DNA of 64,000 bases from Chaetoderma sp. LZ-2023a (lineage: Eukaryota; Mollusca; Caudofoveata; Chaetodermatida; Chaetodermatidae). The notes below the pieces were generated by a model that searched no databases, was not told where the DNA came from, and was given only the letters and a program-made list of their open reading frames with translations. Positions 39,401-44,718 of this stretch are shown piece by piece. The position numbers and the translations under genes were made by a program. The stretch is from contig CM067369.1 in assembly GCA_034401795.1 (NCBI GenBank), positions 85,197,129-85,261,128 on the forward strand, in the 5' to 3' direction. The stretch's first letter is position 1. Each line of letters opens with the position of its first letter.

Positions 39401-42199
39401 ATGTAAATTTACTTCATGTTCTGACATATCACTCATTATTTACATAGCTTGTACACAGTCTACAAGTTTAAATGTCTACCTGTTGAATTTCTGCAAACCA
39501 CATATACCATGGGCAATAACTCTGGACATGCTGAATATTTTGAAAATAATTTGACTTGTTTTCAAAATATTCGGCACATTCAGAGTAAACCCTTTAAACC
39601 CTCAAATTTACTCAAGAAAATTTAAATTTTCTCAGAAAATGTCCATTTGCAGACCAAGATAAAAAATATATTTTGAAAATTTATAACCGAGCCAGTCATT
39701 CCAGTGATAAATTTTCAAAAATAGTCTTCTCTTGGTCTGCAAATGGACATTTTTCAAGACCTCTGCAGAAGCTGTTTTGAGCTGATTTGAGTGTTAAATG
39801 GTTAAATGTAGTCTGCAGAAATTCAACAGGCCGACAGTTAAGGTACCAGGGTGTATACAATTGCCAATCAACGGGTGTAAAATGCAAACAGATAGGGCAA
39901 CAAGAGCTCCGCAAACGGCGCATAATAACCCACCATGATGACAAACCAATGAATGAGAGCTATCAGAAAATATTTATTTCTTCCTGACCCATCAGACCAG
40001 TCATCCTTATGAAATGTTAAAGCGATTCATTAAACGGTCAAGGCGGTATCGTCCGGAAACCAATTTTCAAGATGGCTGCCGCTGACTGGTGGCCATATTG
40101 GATTTTGGATTATCGTAAATTTCAATAAGTTTCTTCACTAGACATATTCCAATGACCGTAGGAAGTGATCCAATAAATGTAATGGAGATATCATCCAGAA
40201 ACCAACTTTCAAGATGGCAGCCCATGGATGGCGGCCATCTTGGAGTTTGGATCATCGTCAATTTCGATAGGTTTTTCTCCAGACCTAGTCCAACCACCCT
40301 ATGAAGTTTCAAAGCGATCCCATAAACGGGAACAAAGTTCATCCGGAAACCAATTTTCAAGATGGTGGCTGGCGGCCATCTTGAATTTCAGAACATTGTC
40401 AATTTCGACAGGTTTCTTCTCCACACCTAGTCCAACCACCCTATGACGTTTCAAAGCAATCCGTTAAACGGTAACGGAGTTATCATCTGGAAACCAATTT
40501 TCAAGATGGCCACCGGTGGCTGGCGGCCATCTTGGAGTTCGTATCATTGTCAGTCTCGATAAGGTTCTTCCCCAGAGGTAATCCAACCACCCTATGAAGT
40601 TTCATAGCGATCTGATAAACGACAATGGCGTTATCATCTGGAAACCAATTTTCAATATGGCCACCGGTGGCTGGCGGCCATCTTGGATTTTGGATCATTG
40701 TCAATTTCGATAGGTTTCTTCCCCAGAGCTAGTCCAACCACTCCATGAAGTTTCAAAGCAATACGATAAACGGTAACGGAGTTATCATCCGGAAACCAAT
40801 TTTCAAGATGGCCACCAGTGGCTGGCAGCCATCTTGGATTTCGGATCATCATCAATTTCAATAGGTTTCTTCCCCAGACCTAGTCCAACCACTCCATGAA
40901 GTTTCAAAGCGATACAATAAACAGTAACTGAGTTATGATACGTAAACCAATTTTCAAGATGGCCACATGTGGCCGGCGGTCATCTTGGATTTCGAATCAT
41001 CGTCGATTTCGATAGGTTTCTTTCCCAGACCTAGTCCAACCGCCTGCCCATCTGCCCTGATGGATGGCGCCATTACATAACAAACCGCCAAATTTTTTGG
41101 GGGGTATAAAAAGCATCAGGAACATTAAAAAAGAAACAAAATTGTTTCCAATATGTACACCTTTCGTCATCAACTGTTTGAGTAGAGTTTAACTTTCTAG
41201 CAAATTACTGTGCTTATGGTTAGGCCTTTAACACTTGAAATTTCAACATCTCAATTTTAAGACAACAATGCAGGAAAGCGGTTCCATAGTTTTAAACTAA
41301 TTTGACTGGAACCTGTTTAATGCAACAACAGCTTCCAGTTAGATTAGTTAGAAAATATTCAGCAGAAGATTGCTTACATTATTTGTCGATTCTGGTATGT
41401 GAGGGCTAAAGTGTCAAAAGGCTAATATCATAATATCAATAATATCTTGACTGTTAGTGCTCATTTTCCCTCTTACCCTTCGACCATCCACGGTATATAA
41501 CTTCTTTACAGCTATTTTGAACATCTCGCTAAGATCGGACAACACTTGCTCGAATGACTGGGCTGTTCGTCTGTTTAAGAGAACTATATGTCGTGATATC
41601 GGGTCACCGTTTTTCATCACAGTAATCTTCTTCGGCCCACGTACCATTCCAGGTAAACTGGGCATTGATGGATACCCATTACTTAATCCATTTGACCCAG
41701 GAAATCGCCTCCGATTACGAATTTCTTGCAATTTGTCTGGATCGTTATTTGCGGCTAATATATTGTTATAGAGACGTCTCCCACTTGGAGGTTTGTGATA
41801 ATGCCATGCACTTGGCCGACCAAGTTTACTAATATCCAGACCTTTGGCATATTTAGCGTGTGTTGAACAAACATAATGTCCCTCATTTGATAGTGAATCG
41901 AGGTTGTCGATGTGATTGTGTCCATGGGGTGTGTAAATGCTACGAACACCAAATGATAATCCAGGAAGTTTCGTTGACAGATCTCCGAGTAGTGTATCAA
42001 AGGAACGATATTTCTTCGGCGTAATAGCAATCTTTAAAGCTGTGCTATTGTAATCGCCATCTTTATAAAAATAGACTGTTTTCGCCACAGGAGATTTGAC
42101 AGGCATGTTGTTGACTGTGCTGGTACTAAATGGTGCATGTGTGGCACTAGTAGCAGAGGAATGGTGGCTCCCATTGAGTGCAAGCGGACTCTTGTTCAT
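9316..42199 (-). CDS. Doublecortin-PLAT domain protein (spliced, 10 coding exons, 3' incomplete)
   Basis: Exons, in coding order: 42199-41477, 29522-29327, 26991-26828, 24259-24173, 21785-21653, 17677-17526, 15037-14880, 13170-13080, 11414-11285, 9419-9316. Seen: every junction has AG/GT borders and compatible phase, giving 646 uninterrupted codons. DCX1 lies at about residues 39-117, DCX2 at 190-264, a Pro/Arg-rich linker at 265-306, PLAT1 at 310-424, PLAT2 at 437-553, and a beta-trefoil-like (fascin-like) module from about 555. Family knowledge: DCX domains bind microtubules and PLAT/LH2 domains bind lipid or protein partners; combinations occur in RP1/oxygen-regulated protein 1-like and LOXHD1-like ciliary or stereociliary proteins. 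I infer a cytoskeletal, probably axonemal or microtubule-membrane linker role. It is not a canonical vertebrate RP1 or LOXHD1, so no symbol is given. The stop codon is not located. Confidence 0.88.
9476..9506 (+). repeat. TGTC-type microsatellite
   Basis: Imperfect TGTC/TGTT tetranucleotide run in intron 9. Confidence 0.8.
9660..10240 (+). pseudogene. 5'-truncated LINE reverse transcriptase C-terminal fragment
   Basis: Two overlapping plus-strand frames (9665-10009, then 9910-10197 in another frame) encode [38 protein letters not shown] and a Lys/Arg-rich C-terminus. This is the familiar end of non-LTR retrotransposon polymerases (LLYGxExW and RWxxxGHVLRM motifs). One frameshift near 10009 and loss of the whole N-terminal part make it dead. 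It sits antisense in intron 9. The clade (CR1, RTE or other) is not determinable by eye. Confidence 0.8.
10241..10492. other. Intron 9 sequence, unassigned
   Basis: Tested on the minus strand for a missing exon; frames are broken and phases do not fit. Confidence 0.4.
10493..11096 (+). mobile_element. Family A MITE split by a SINE
   Basis: The left end TGGTCCTTTGCAG is followed by CTAGCTAAGCTTCACCCAC, the central hairpin (from 10623) and CRE-like TGACGTCA at 10762. It is interrupted at 10789-11024 by a SINE and resumes with ACACGTCATGCAG through GAGTGGAAAGC. The interruption dates the MITE as older than the SINE. Confidence 0.7.
10789..11024 (+). mobile_element. SINE copy 1 with 13-bp target duplication
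   Basis: 236 bp starting GCCCTGTAGGTGAGGC and ending in an AAG-repeat tail, flanked by ATGACATCATTCC at 10776-10788 and 11025-11037. Internal blocks TGCGTGTCGTACGAGG and GACTAAAGGAGG are shared with copy 2 at 54726. Long target duplications and a simple 3' tail indicate L1-type target-primed retrotransposition. I did not confirm pol III A/B boxes. Confidence 0.82.
11285..11414 (-). CDS. DCX-PLAT gene exon 9: start of a beta-trefoil-like module
   Basis: 130 bp, phase 0 in, phase 1 out. Acceptor TTCAG, donor GTAAGT. It encodes [36 protein letters not shown] and KEKP. The pattern (W..W.. ..V.L....G..LR...D..IDG.G) resembles one lobe of a fascin-like beta-trefoil. That assignment is by eye only. 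Confidence 0.82.
11597..11999 (-). mobile_element. Family A MITE, ACCTTTCC-ended subtype
   Basis: The left end CACCTTTCCAAAGTATCC and the right end AAATGGAAAGGTCCATTG form terminal inverted repeats. The central palindrome at about 11775-11866 is interrupted in the right half. Intron 8. Confidence 0.75.
12150..12357. mobile_element. Small palindromic MITE, TTAACCCTTAAGACTCT type
   Basis: The left TTAACCCTTAAGACTCT and right AGAGTGCTAAGAGTTAA ends are inverse. The centre is a palindrome around CAATTTTGGTGGAC and GTTGCTGTCC. A fragment of the same type is at 21848-21950. It shares the TTAACCC end with family B. Confidence 0.65.
12479..12701. mobile_element. Family B palindromic MITE
   Basis: TTTTAACCCTCGAATTTG to TTAAAAGGTTAA. 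The palindrome meets at GGCTTGGTTATCGAGCC. The left arm lacks about 11 bases present on the right (TTTTGAAAATT). Confidence 0.78.
12702..13079. other. Intron 8, no recognised feature
   Basis: Nothing supported beyond the splice donor region of exon 8. Confidence 0.4.
13080..13170 (-). CDS. DCX-PLAT gene exon 8: end of PLAT2
   Basis: 91 bp, phase 2 in, phase 0 out. It encodes [17 protein letters not shown], completing the C.KW...DEDDG.I.RE motif of PLAT2, then a short charged linker ([13 protein letters not shown]). The donor is GTACGT. Confidence 0.87.
13225..13716 (-). mobile_element. Chimeric family A MITE
   Basis: One palindrome (13378-13467) is followed by a right flank, then a second right half-palindrome (from about 13552, CACCCAATCAAATTAG) with its own right flank ending AAATGGAAAGGCCCATTG. 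The arrangement looks like two family A copies joined by recombination. A CRE palindrome lies at 13295. Confidence 0.65.
13730..14195 (+). repeat. Intronic repeat K, copy 1
   Basis: Opens with TGGACTGCGACCCAAGTTTC, almost identical to 15245 onward for over 130 bases, then units with GTCCAAGC..CGATAAAAATAAGG and CTAAATGCACTTCTTG. Confidence 0.7.
14196..14346. repeat. Family B remnant with short hairpin
   Basis: ACCATTTAATAGTCAAG, then the hairpin CCACTGAAATGACTGCTTCA and its inverse ending at 14343. Confidence 0.55.
14350..14705 (-). mobile_element. Family A MITE with collapsed palindrome
   Basis: CATCAATCATATGACATC flank, left half-palindrome to GGCACTGTTGCTGC, then a direct jump to CAGTTTACCTGTATAG: the second arm is deleted. 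It ends GGGCATAGCTAAAAG..TCCATT. Confidence 0.7.
14880..15037 (-). CDS. DCX-PLAT gene exon 7: central part of PLAT2
   Basis: 158 bp, phase 0 in, phase 2 out, after a strong pyrimidine tract and CACAG. It encodes [37 protein letters not shown] and the start of the C-E-K-W motif. HDG.EPG.GWFL.KI matches the PLAT consensus closely. The open frame upstream, an Asp run, is an ATC microsatellite in the intron and not protein. Confidence 0.93.
15078..15101 (+). repeat. ATC trinucleotide microsatellite
   Basis: About eight CAT/ATC units just upstream of the exon 7 acceptor on the coding strand, creating a spurious poly-Asp frame. Confidence 0.9.
15240..17460 (+). repeat. Intronic repeat K, copies 2 and 3, interrupted by a foldback element
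   Basis: Units of about 200-220 bp with CCTTGACAAATCAAATGTC, GTCCAAACCCGGTAAAAATA and ATGATGGAGACT recur from 15240 to 15908 and again from 17229 to 17460. The break is the long-inverted-repeat element at 15909-17228. Confidence 0.65.
15909..17228. mobile_element. Long-inverted-repeat (foldback) element, about 1.3 kb
   Basis: Left arm 15909-16214, right arm about 16960-17228, inverted: GTCAAGACAACC and GGTTGTCTTGAC near the ends; CACATGTGACACAATTGTC and GACAATTGCGTCACATGTG; ACATCCAATTCCAATAAAAC and TTTTATTGGAATTGGATGTC. Outer bases ACGGG..CCCGT. The interior (16215-16959) includes unrelated sequence and an E-type repeat fragment. No transposase frame. Target duplication not clear. Confidence 0.75.
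17526..17677 (-). CDS. DCX-PLAT gene exon 6: N-terminal part of PLAT2
   Basis: 152 bp. Of two nearby AGs only the upstream one (17678-17680, TTAG) keeps the phase, giving [12 protein letters not shown]. The exon then encodes [20 protein letters not shown] and LFQQGE, a standard TGD..NSGTxANV PLAT start. Phase 0 out at donor GTAAGAG. Confidence 0.9.
17943..18358 (+). mobile_element. Family A MITE, full-length, ACCTTTCC-ended subtype
   Basis: CAATGGACCTTTCCGATTTT at the left, CTCTGGAAAGGTGAATT at the right. The central palindrome is 18073-18167: two 46-base arms around TAA with only two mismatches. Intron 5. Confidence 0.85.
18421..18535 (+). repeat. CACA/ATGC-rich low-complexity tract
   Basis: CACACAAACAAACACATAAA-type sequence with CATGCATG runs. 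Confidence 0.75.
18674..20207 (+). mobile_element. Family A MITE split by a 1155-bp foldback element
   Basis: The left half is 18674-18911 (ATGGAGGAATCTAGTTTTAG, palindrome about 18802-18898, ATGTTTATTAAATA). The right half is 20069-20207 (GTAAAAACATGCAATTC to GGAATCCTCCATTG). Rejoined across the insertion they make one normal copy. Confidence 0.8.
18912..20066. mobile_element. TA-flanked foldback element with long inverted repeats
   Basis: CCATTTTTACTC at the left and GAATAAAAATGG at the right, immediately flanked by TA at 18910-18911 and 20067-20068. Arms of about 330 bp match inversely (ACTATGTTTAATGTATGCCT with its counterpart; GGAAGTGAAATTATTA; CGTTTATTACATCAAAATCA). The TA duplication and size suggest a Tc1/mariner-superfamily non-autonomous element. 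No coding frame is present. Confidence 0.85.
20208..20867. other. Intron 5, mostly unassigned, one B-like hairpin
   Basis: A short palindrome at about 20327-20379 (TTGAAATGACTGGCTC with its inverse) recalls family B. Otherwise nothing recognised. Confidence 0.45.
20868..21102 (+). repeat. Minisatellite, 36-40 bp unit, about six copies
   Basis: Unit ACTGAATTAAATATACTGTC plus TGCTACTGGGGCCTGC; some units carry an extra CATG (TGCTACCATGGGGCCTG). It yields a spurious repetitive open frame. Confidence 0.88.
21325..21573 (-). mobile_element. Family A MITE, internally deleted
   Basis: CCTTTCCAGTCCATCCATC flank, TGACATCATAATCAATTA, then half a palindrome (CAGCAACAGCACCCATG) and the right flank ending GCTAAAACAGGATTCCTCC. 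Confidence 0.7.
21653..21785 (-). CDS. DCX-PLAT gene exon 5: C-terminal part of PLAT1
   Basis: 133 bp, phase 0 in, phase 1 out. It encodes [14 protein letters not shown] then AVCRELPV, the closing strand pair of a PLAT domain (F.C.RWL..DEDDG...REL.). The donor is CCAG|GTAACG. The next acceptor must supply two bases. Confidence 0.9.
21848..22454 (+). repeat. MITE fragment plus short family C element
   Basis: 21848-21950 matches the 12150-12357 MITE. From 22049: CCCCTACCTGATGATATAAC, three core units (CCTGAAACCCGAACTTGAT and similar), a degraded microsatellite, and the tail GGTTTTAACGGTAGGAGAC with TAATAA. Confidence 0.68.
22475..22866 (+). mobile_element. Family A MITE, full-length
   Basis: AATGGACCGTTCC at the left, GGAAAGCGCCATT at the right. 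Palindrome about 22602-22699. Two exact TGACGTCA sites at 22794 and 22826. Confidence 0.83.
22930..23060 (+). repeat. Family A remnant
   Basis: GAACTCCAGGAATTTCAATC, then a decayed palindrome around GTTGAATATTTTGAAACGAA. Confidence 0.55.
23138..23535 (+). mobile_element. Family A MITE, full-length, GGAGGAATCT-ended subtype
   Basis: AATGGAGGAATCTACTTTTA at the left, GGGAATCCTCCATT at the right. The palindrome has more mismatches than neighbouring copies. Confidence 0.82.
23579..23961 (+). mobile_element. Family A MITE, ACCTTTCC-ended subtype
   Basis: CTGGACCTTTCCAGTTTTAG at the left, CTCTGGAAAGGTTCC at the right. Palindrome about 23707-23803. TGACGTCA at 23897. Confidence 0.83.
24173..24259 (-). 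CDS. DCX-PLAT gene exon 4: central strand of PLAT1
   Basis: 87 bp, phase 0 on both sides. It encodes [15 protein letters not shown] and DEPGWFCNE, the most conserved PLAT signature (G.L..I.I.HDN.G..P.WF...V). A symmetrical exon of this type recurs in multi-PLAT genes, compatible with exon shuffling. Confidence 0.93.
24303..24342 (+). repeat. GA microsatellite
   Basis: AGAGAG run with a few AAAG interruptions, about 45 bases before exon 4 on the coding strand. Confidence 0.88.
24343..25359. other. Intron 3, unassigned
   Basis: Higher complexity than its surroundings, with a short CTTCTTTTGTGGCAAAAG hairpin-like tract near 24459. It could be a non-LTR element 3' end, but no motif settles it. 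Confidence 0.35.
25360..25640 (+). repeat. Family E fragment, two units
   Basis: CACTCCACATTGATATGGGT recurs at 25406 and 25556 (about 150 bp apart), with ATTCCATC and CCCATCCCACACCCAAAGGG. Confidence 0.65.
25641..26582. other. Intron 3, mostly unassigned, with family A and B remnants
   Basis: A family A half-palindrome is at about 25650-25700 and a decayed family B hairpin at about 26500-26550. Two related passages (CAAAGTCC..ATGG/TCTCGAAAT..ACAG) at about 25763 and 25950 suggest a degraded tandem repeat. Confidence 0.4.
26583..26780. mobile_element. Family B MITE, 5' part degraded
   Basis: AACCCTGTAACACTCATATC, left arm GTCAATTTGCAGGCCAAGAG, centre CTCGATAACTGAG, right arm ending CTTGGTCTGCAAATTG. 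It lies about 50 bases downstream of the exon 3 donor. Confidence 0.72.
26828..26991 (-). CDS. DCX-PLAT gene exon 3: N-terminal part of PLAT1
   Basis: 164 bp, phase 1 in, phase 0 out, after acceptor TTTCCAG. It encodes [19 protein letters not shown], then [16 protein letters not shown] and [10 protein letters not shown]. This is the typical first half of a PLAT/LH2 domain (Y.V.V.TGD..GAGT.A.V...L.G..G.T). The acidic/polar loop after the first strand (SELPTAGT) replaces the more usual TGDxxGAGT, so Ca2+ binding here may be weaker; that is inference. Confidence 0.9.
27165..27250 (+). repeat. GGAT tetranucleotide microsatellite
   Basis: About 15 GGAT/GATG units following a CAGACAGATGG stretch, which is the microsatellite part of an E/G-type composite repeat. 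Confidence 0.9.
27458..27600. repeat. Decayed family B remnant
   Basis: GTGGTCTTGAGAAATGTCCA, TGTAATGACTCGTTTGATAA; no intact palindrome. Confidence 0.45.
27640..28300 (+). repeat. Degenerate tandem repeat, about 160-180 bp unit
   Basis: CCAATCCTGA/TAAATATAAGCTG recurs at about 27753, 27910 and 28089, with TGACCTTGACCT-type passages at 27818 and 28163. No coding potential. Confidence 0.6.
28640..29215 (+). repeat. Family A fragment followed by an E-type tail
   Basis: 28640-28850 keeps CACATGTAGACTGACGTCA and half of the palindrome (ATTTTGACTGGGGGCTGTTG). From 28851 it continues with TTTGGTTGAATTTCGTCC, a GATGGATGG/GACAGACAG microsatellite and a tail. Confidence 0.55.
29327..29522 (-). CDS. 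DCX-PLAT gene exon 2: end of DCX2 and basic linker
   Basis: 196 bp, phase 0 in, phase 1 out. The acceptor TATACAG is followed by [20 protein letters not shown], the conserved C-terminal strand of a DCX domain (LxxLxxGxxYVxxxGE type). It completes DCX2 begun 12 kb away. The rest is a Pro/Arg-rich linker ([19 protein letters not shown]) ending at the donor GTAAGA. Confidence 0.9.
29583..29719 (-). mobile_element. Family A MITE fragment
   Basis: Starts inside the right palindrome arm (TTTCAAAATATTCAACAG) and ends ACCGGATTCCTCCATT. The left half is missing. Confidence 0.7.
29720..29949 (+). other. Unrecognised protein-like open segment
   Basis: The plus-strand frame encodes [20 protein letters not shown], then [32 protein letters not shown] and [14 protein letters not shown] before TAG. 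Composition and codon choice look protein-like, unlike the AT-rich repeat frames around it. I do not recognise the family. It begins right after a MITE end and lies antisense in intron 1. It may be a captured exon, a processed-gene piece, or a transposon coding fragment. Confidence 0.35.
30022..30433 (+). mobile_element. Family A MITE, full-length, ACCTTTCC-ended subtype
   Basis: TTGACCTTTCCGGTTTTAGC at the left, CTCTGGAAAGGTGAATTG at the right. Palindrome 30152-30247. TGACGTCA at 30384. Confidence 0.84.
30634..30870. mobile_element. Family B MITE, full-length
   Basis: TTAACCATTTAACAC to AGGGTTAAAGGGTTAA. Palindrome arms of about 65 bp meet at GGCTTGATAATCGAGCC. Confidence 0.8.
31080..32815 (+). 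repeat. Family D composite element, 5' end degraded
   Basis: Units of about 630 bp: TTTAATGGCCCACAGTCCC at 31708 and TTTAATGGTCCTTGGTCCC at 32339. Each has GAAAACTAGGTCATCCAAGA. The tail is GACAGTCGACGGACAG, GCCATGCCATAAGCTCACT and a hairpin ending CCAGGTGAG. A pyrimidine-rich CCACCACCCCCAACC tract lies at about 31635. Confidence 0.7.
32947..34015 (+). repeat. Family G composite element, degenerate
   Basis: Head CAAGAGGCCCAAGGGCCTG then GGACCATTAGCATTTG; units of about 170-180 bp with GCCAAAGTAAGTTGAAATC. No clear tail. Confidence 0.65.
34018..34242 (-). mobile_element. Family A MITE with collapsed palindrome
   Basis: The palindrome is reduced to GAAACTAATTTCAAATTAGT. The right flank ends AAATTGGAAAGGCGAATTG. 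Confidence 0.72.
35051..38300 (+). repeat. Family C element split by family D
   Basis: Head CAAGCATTCTGTAAGTATTG, core units, then interruption at 35349. It resumes at 37852 with AAAGTAATGTACCAATTCTC and ends after GACAGACAGACGG with CCCCCCAGGTTTTACTGG and TAGGGGACT. Confidence 0.75.
35349..37848 (+). mobile_element. Family D composite element, complete, nested
   Basis: 2.5 kb: head CAAGAGGCCCACGGGGCCTG; four units of about 610-640 bp (AACAAA..TTAA/TGG repeated at 35499, 36107, 36742, 37384); microsatellite GACGGACGATGGACGG; terminal hairpin CTCACTTGGCCTTTCAGGCC and AGGTGAGC. The junction bases allow either a TAA duplication or no duplication with the end CTAA. No protein is encoded. The pearl/Helentron-like assignment is inference. 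Confidence 0.75.
39520..39804. mobile_element. Short A-core hairpin next to a family B MITE
   Basis: 39521-39584 is CTCTGGACATGCTGAATATT with a partial inverse ending ACATTCAGAG. 39588-39804 is family B: AAACCCTTTAAACCCTC to GTTAAATGGTTAA, with a shortened left arm. Confidence 0.7.
40045..41085 (-). repeat. Family F tandem array, about seven units of about 150 bp
   Basis: GGAAACCAATTTTCAAGATG recurs at about 40057, 40197, 40343, 40489, 40643, 40793 and 40946. Each unit has the near-palindrome CAAGATGGCCACCGGTGG and GGCGGCCATCTTGG. Unit length is near a multiple of three, giving repetitive open frames that are not genes. It lies about 400 bases from exon 1 in intron 1. Confidence 0.85.
41290..41375. 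repeat. A-core hairpin without family A flanks
   Basis: TTTAAACTAATTTGACTGGA, GCAACAACAGCTTCCAG, TTAGAAAATATTCAGCAG: imperfect palindrome about 100 bases from the exon 1 donor. Confidence 0.6.
41477..42199 (-). CDS. DCX-PLAT gene exon 1: start codon, DCX1 and most of DCX2
   Basis: 241 codons. The start is the first in-frame ATG (42199-42197); an upstream in-frame TGA excludes an earlier one, and A at -3 is favourable. Residues 1-38 are Ser/Thr/His-rich and look disordered. DCX1 starts at VYFYKDGD and includes [11 protein letters not shown] and [12 protein letters not shown]2 starts at [10 protein letters not shown] and includes [12 protein letters not shown] and [10 protein letters not shown]. 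The exon ends in phase 0 at the donor GTAAGAG (41476 downwards), exactly where DCX2 domains continue with V..L in the next exon. Confidence 0.9.
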
Positions 42200-42278
42200 G
42201 ATGACGCTTTTGATCAAAGCAGCGATATAATGTCATCAACTGAGCACTACTCTTGCTCACACGATCCAAAGAAAGCAC
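42200..42278 (-). other. Probable 5' UTR part of exon 1, with upstream splice acceptor
   Basis: A good acceptor (pyrimidine-rich tract then CAG, 42283 to 42279) precedes position 42278, so the first coding exon probably begins with 79 bases of 5' UTR and a non-coding first exon lies upstream. I could not identify that exon or a promoter. Confidence 0.5.
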
Positions 42279-43602
42279 CTGTGAAATGAACATAAACATT
42301 GTTAATACACAAATCAGGTTTTGCGATCAATATACACCCCCTGAGAAAAATATTACTATGAGGAGTTCACTTTGATTGCACATTATCGTTGCTGACTTTA
42401 AGAAATGCCCCAGAGGCTAGCTATTTATAATGTAATCATTCTCGAAATGTGATTGTTTCCACATACTATATTTAACTGCTTTCCTTGGTTTTGTATCAAT
42501 TGCAAGATATATATTTCACAGAAACAGATTTTCGAAATAGCTCAGCTGCTTTATGCAGTGTCCCGCAAGATTACTCAAGTTTTCCTGGGAGAGAATATTC
42601 ATCAGACTTGTGTGAGAAGCTGCGCCTGGGATACTGAAGCTCTTCTTGCTTTTTGGGGGCGAAAGGTCAAAGACCAAGGTGTTAAATGTCAACATTATGA
42701 AAAAGAACAAGTGTGCGAGCCTCATAATTCTACAGGATGCTTGTTTCCAAAACTTTAACGCAATCTGTCAAAACTAATAAAGGCAACAGAGGGATCCATT
42801 TCTAGCTAGTACCCACGCATTTACGGCTAAACACTGTCCACCTTTTACATCTGTTAGAATCAAGTTATATACTTTGAACCCTGAATTCCCAGAATTCCAA
42901 TTTCAAGGTAATTATACAAGCAAGATGTTGAATATTTTGAAACTAATTCGACTGGGGTTTGTTTCAAAATAATCACAGAATGTTTATTAATTGTAAATTC
43001 ATCAAAGACATACAATTTGTACGCTCGGGATGAACTTCTAGATTTTTTGACAGAAGTACATGTAAAGATCATTATGATTGTGATGTCAGCTTGAGTGACA
43101 GATTGAATGGACAATAATTTTCAAGATGTCCAACAACTTTCCAAATTTCACATCAAGATCAGTAAACAATAGTCCTCATTGTACATTTAACTGATTTCCA
43201 AAATTGTCAGTCAATCAAGCAAAGCAATAGTTATTGCATGGAAATTTATTTTTAAGATGTGACTACATGGGAGCTCAGCATGAGTTTCACATCTAGAGTG
43301 AGACCAATTTCCACACTATATCACATCCAATTAAACTGTAAACTAGAATGACACAGTTGATGTGACGCTCCCTTCCTAATCCTCCAACTTTGATGCTCTA
43401 CCCCACCACCACACCACCCACACCCAAACCTGGGCAGAAACCTAACGTAACGCCTCACAATCCGCAATCATAGGACTAACTCAGATAGAAATTTTGGTTG
43501 AATTTCACCAACTTTTCCGCTCTGCCCCAACCACCCTATCTACCCTGGGGACGGATCCTAATGTAAACATCACATCACAATCTGCAATCATATGGGTAAC
43601 TA
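42279..43602. other. Upstream region of the DCX-PLAT gene, unassigned, with a decayed family A copy
   Basis: 42890-43110 carries CCAGAATTCCAATTTCAAGG, a half-palindrome and the flank of family A. 43330-43602 is a family E stretch (CAATCATATGGGTAACTAAC). No promoter element or first exon could be recognised. Confidence 0.45.
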
Positions 43603-43612
43603 ACAATAACAA

Positions 43613-44718
43613 GAGGCCCAAGGGGTCTGTATCGCTCACCTGGAAGATTGGCATTTCAACTAATCTTTATTGAGTTTTACATCAATCAGTGCCACTTCCA
43701 ATGACTTTAATCAGTCAAATAGTTTAATTTTTTAAATCTCTCCACTGCTTTTTGCCATAGTGATTTTTAACAGTATTTAAGTGAAAATAGATGACATCCG
43801 TGCTAACAATAGAAATCGATGACATACAGTCAAACTTGTAAGACACCACCCAAAGGGAGAATCAGAAGGCAGTCTCTTACTGCAGCTGGTTTCTTAATAA
43901 AGTTTCAAATACATTACTGTACTTTATTGTCAATATTGAAGATTTTGAATTTAATTTTACTTGAAGCCATTGGACCCTAGGCAGCAATGACTTCCAGTCA
44001 AATTGATTTAAAAATATTCAACAGTTTTTCTGTATGGATGCCTTGAAAATGCGATACAGGGAATTCATTATTGAAAGGGTTAATACAGGTGGTCTTTATA
44101 GCAGGTTTAACTGAGAGTATTCCAAACTATTCATTTAACACATGTACATCTGGCTGAATGTCCAAGTTAGCAGAAGGGGATGGGGGGGGGGGGGTATCCA
44201 GGTGAGCTGGAGCTTATTTACAAAATAATTTGACTGAAAGTCATTGCTGCCTTTGGTACTAACAACTTTCAATCAAATACATTTCAAAATATTCAATAGT
44301 ATAGATGTCAGAGCACATAATACATATCTTAAATATTTAGGCAGTGGAGGAAAAAATCGTTAAACTGTTAAGTGTTTTTATCTTGTTTGGCAATAAAATG
44401 TGTAGGGCATGATAAAGCATTGTACGGTGTAAAAAACCTGTCTAATATTTTCCCTATGAAAGTGGCACTATACTAGTAGTGAAAATAGTTACGGGCTGAT
44501 AACTATGGTGTTTGACATCATATCAGTTTCATTTTCGCAAGACCGATATTAGATGCCGAAATTAACGACCAAGTTTGGAGTTAATCCACCCAGAAATAAC
44601 AACATGTGCTGCCATTATTGAGGACGGATACATGGATGGATGGATTGATGGACAGACAGATGGCACGCTGGGGATCATCACTATGCATCGGATGGCTGAC
44701 AAGCCACTTGAGCTAATA
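43613..44718 (+). repeat. Composite repeat with head and two internal hairpins
   Basis: Head CAAGAGGCCCAAGGGGTCTG and CGCTCACCTGG. Internal A-core hairpins at about 43930-44020 and 44213-44300. A poly-G run at about 44183. Microsatellite GGATGGATTGATGG, ending CCACTTGAGCTAATAA. Confidence 0.6.

Noticed and set aside
40067..40861. Four minus-strand open frames across the 40-41 kb region
   Set aside because: They are the same peptide repeated because the family F unit is close to a multiple of three; no start context, splice logic or domain.
42453..42758. 101-codon plus-strand open frame upstream of the gene
   Set aside because: No recognised motif, no splice borders that improve it, and composition close to its surroundings.
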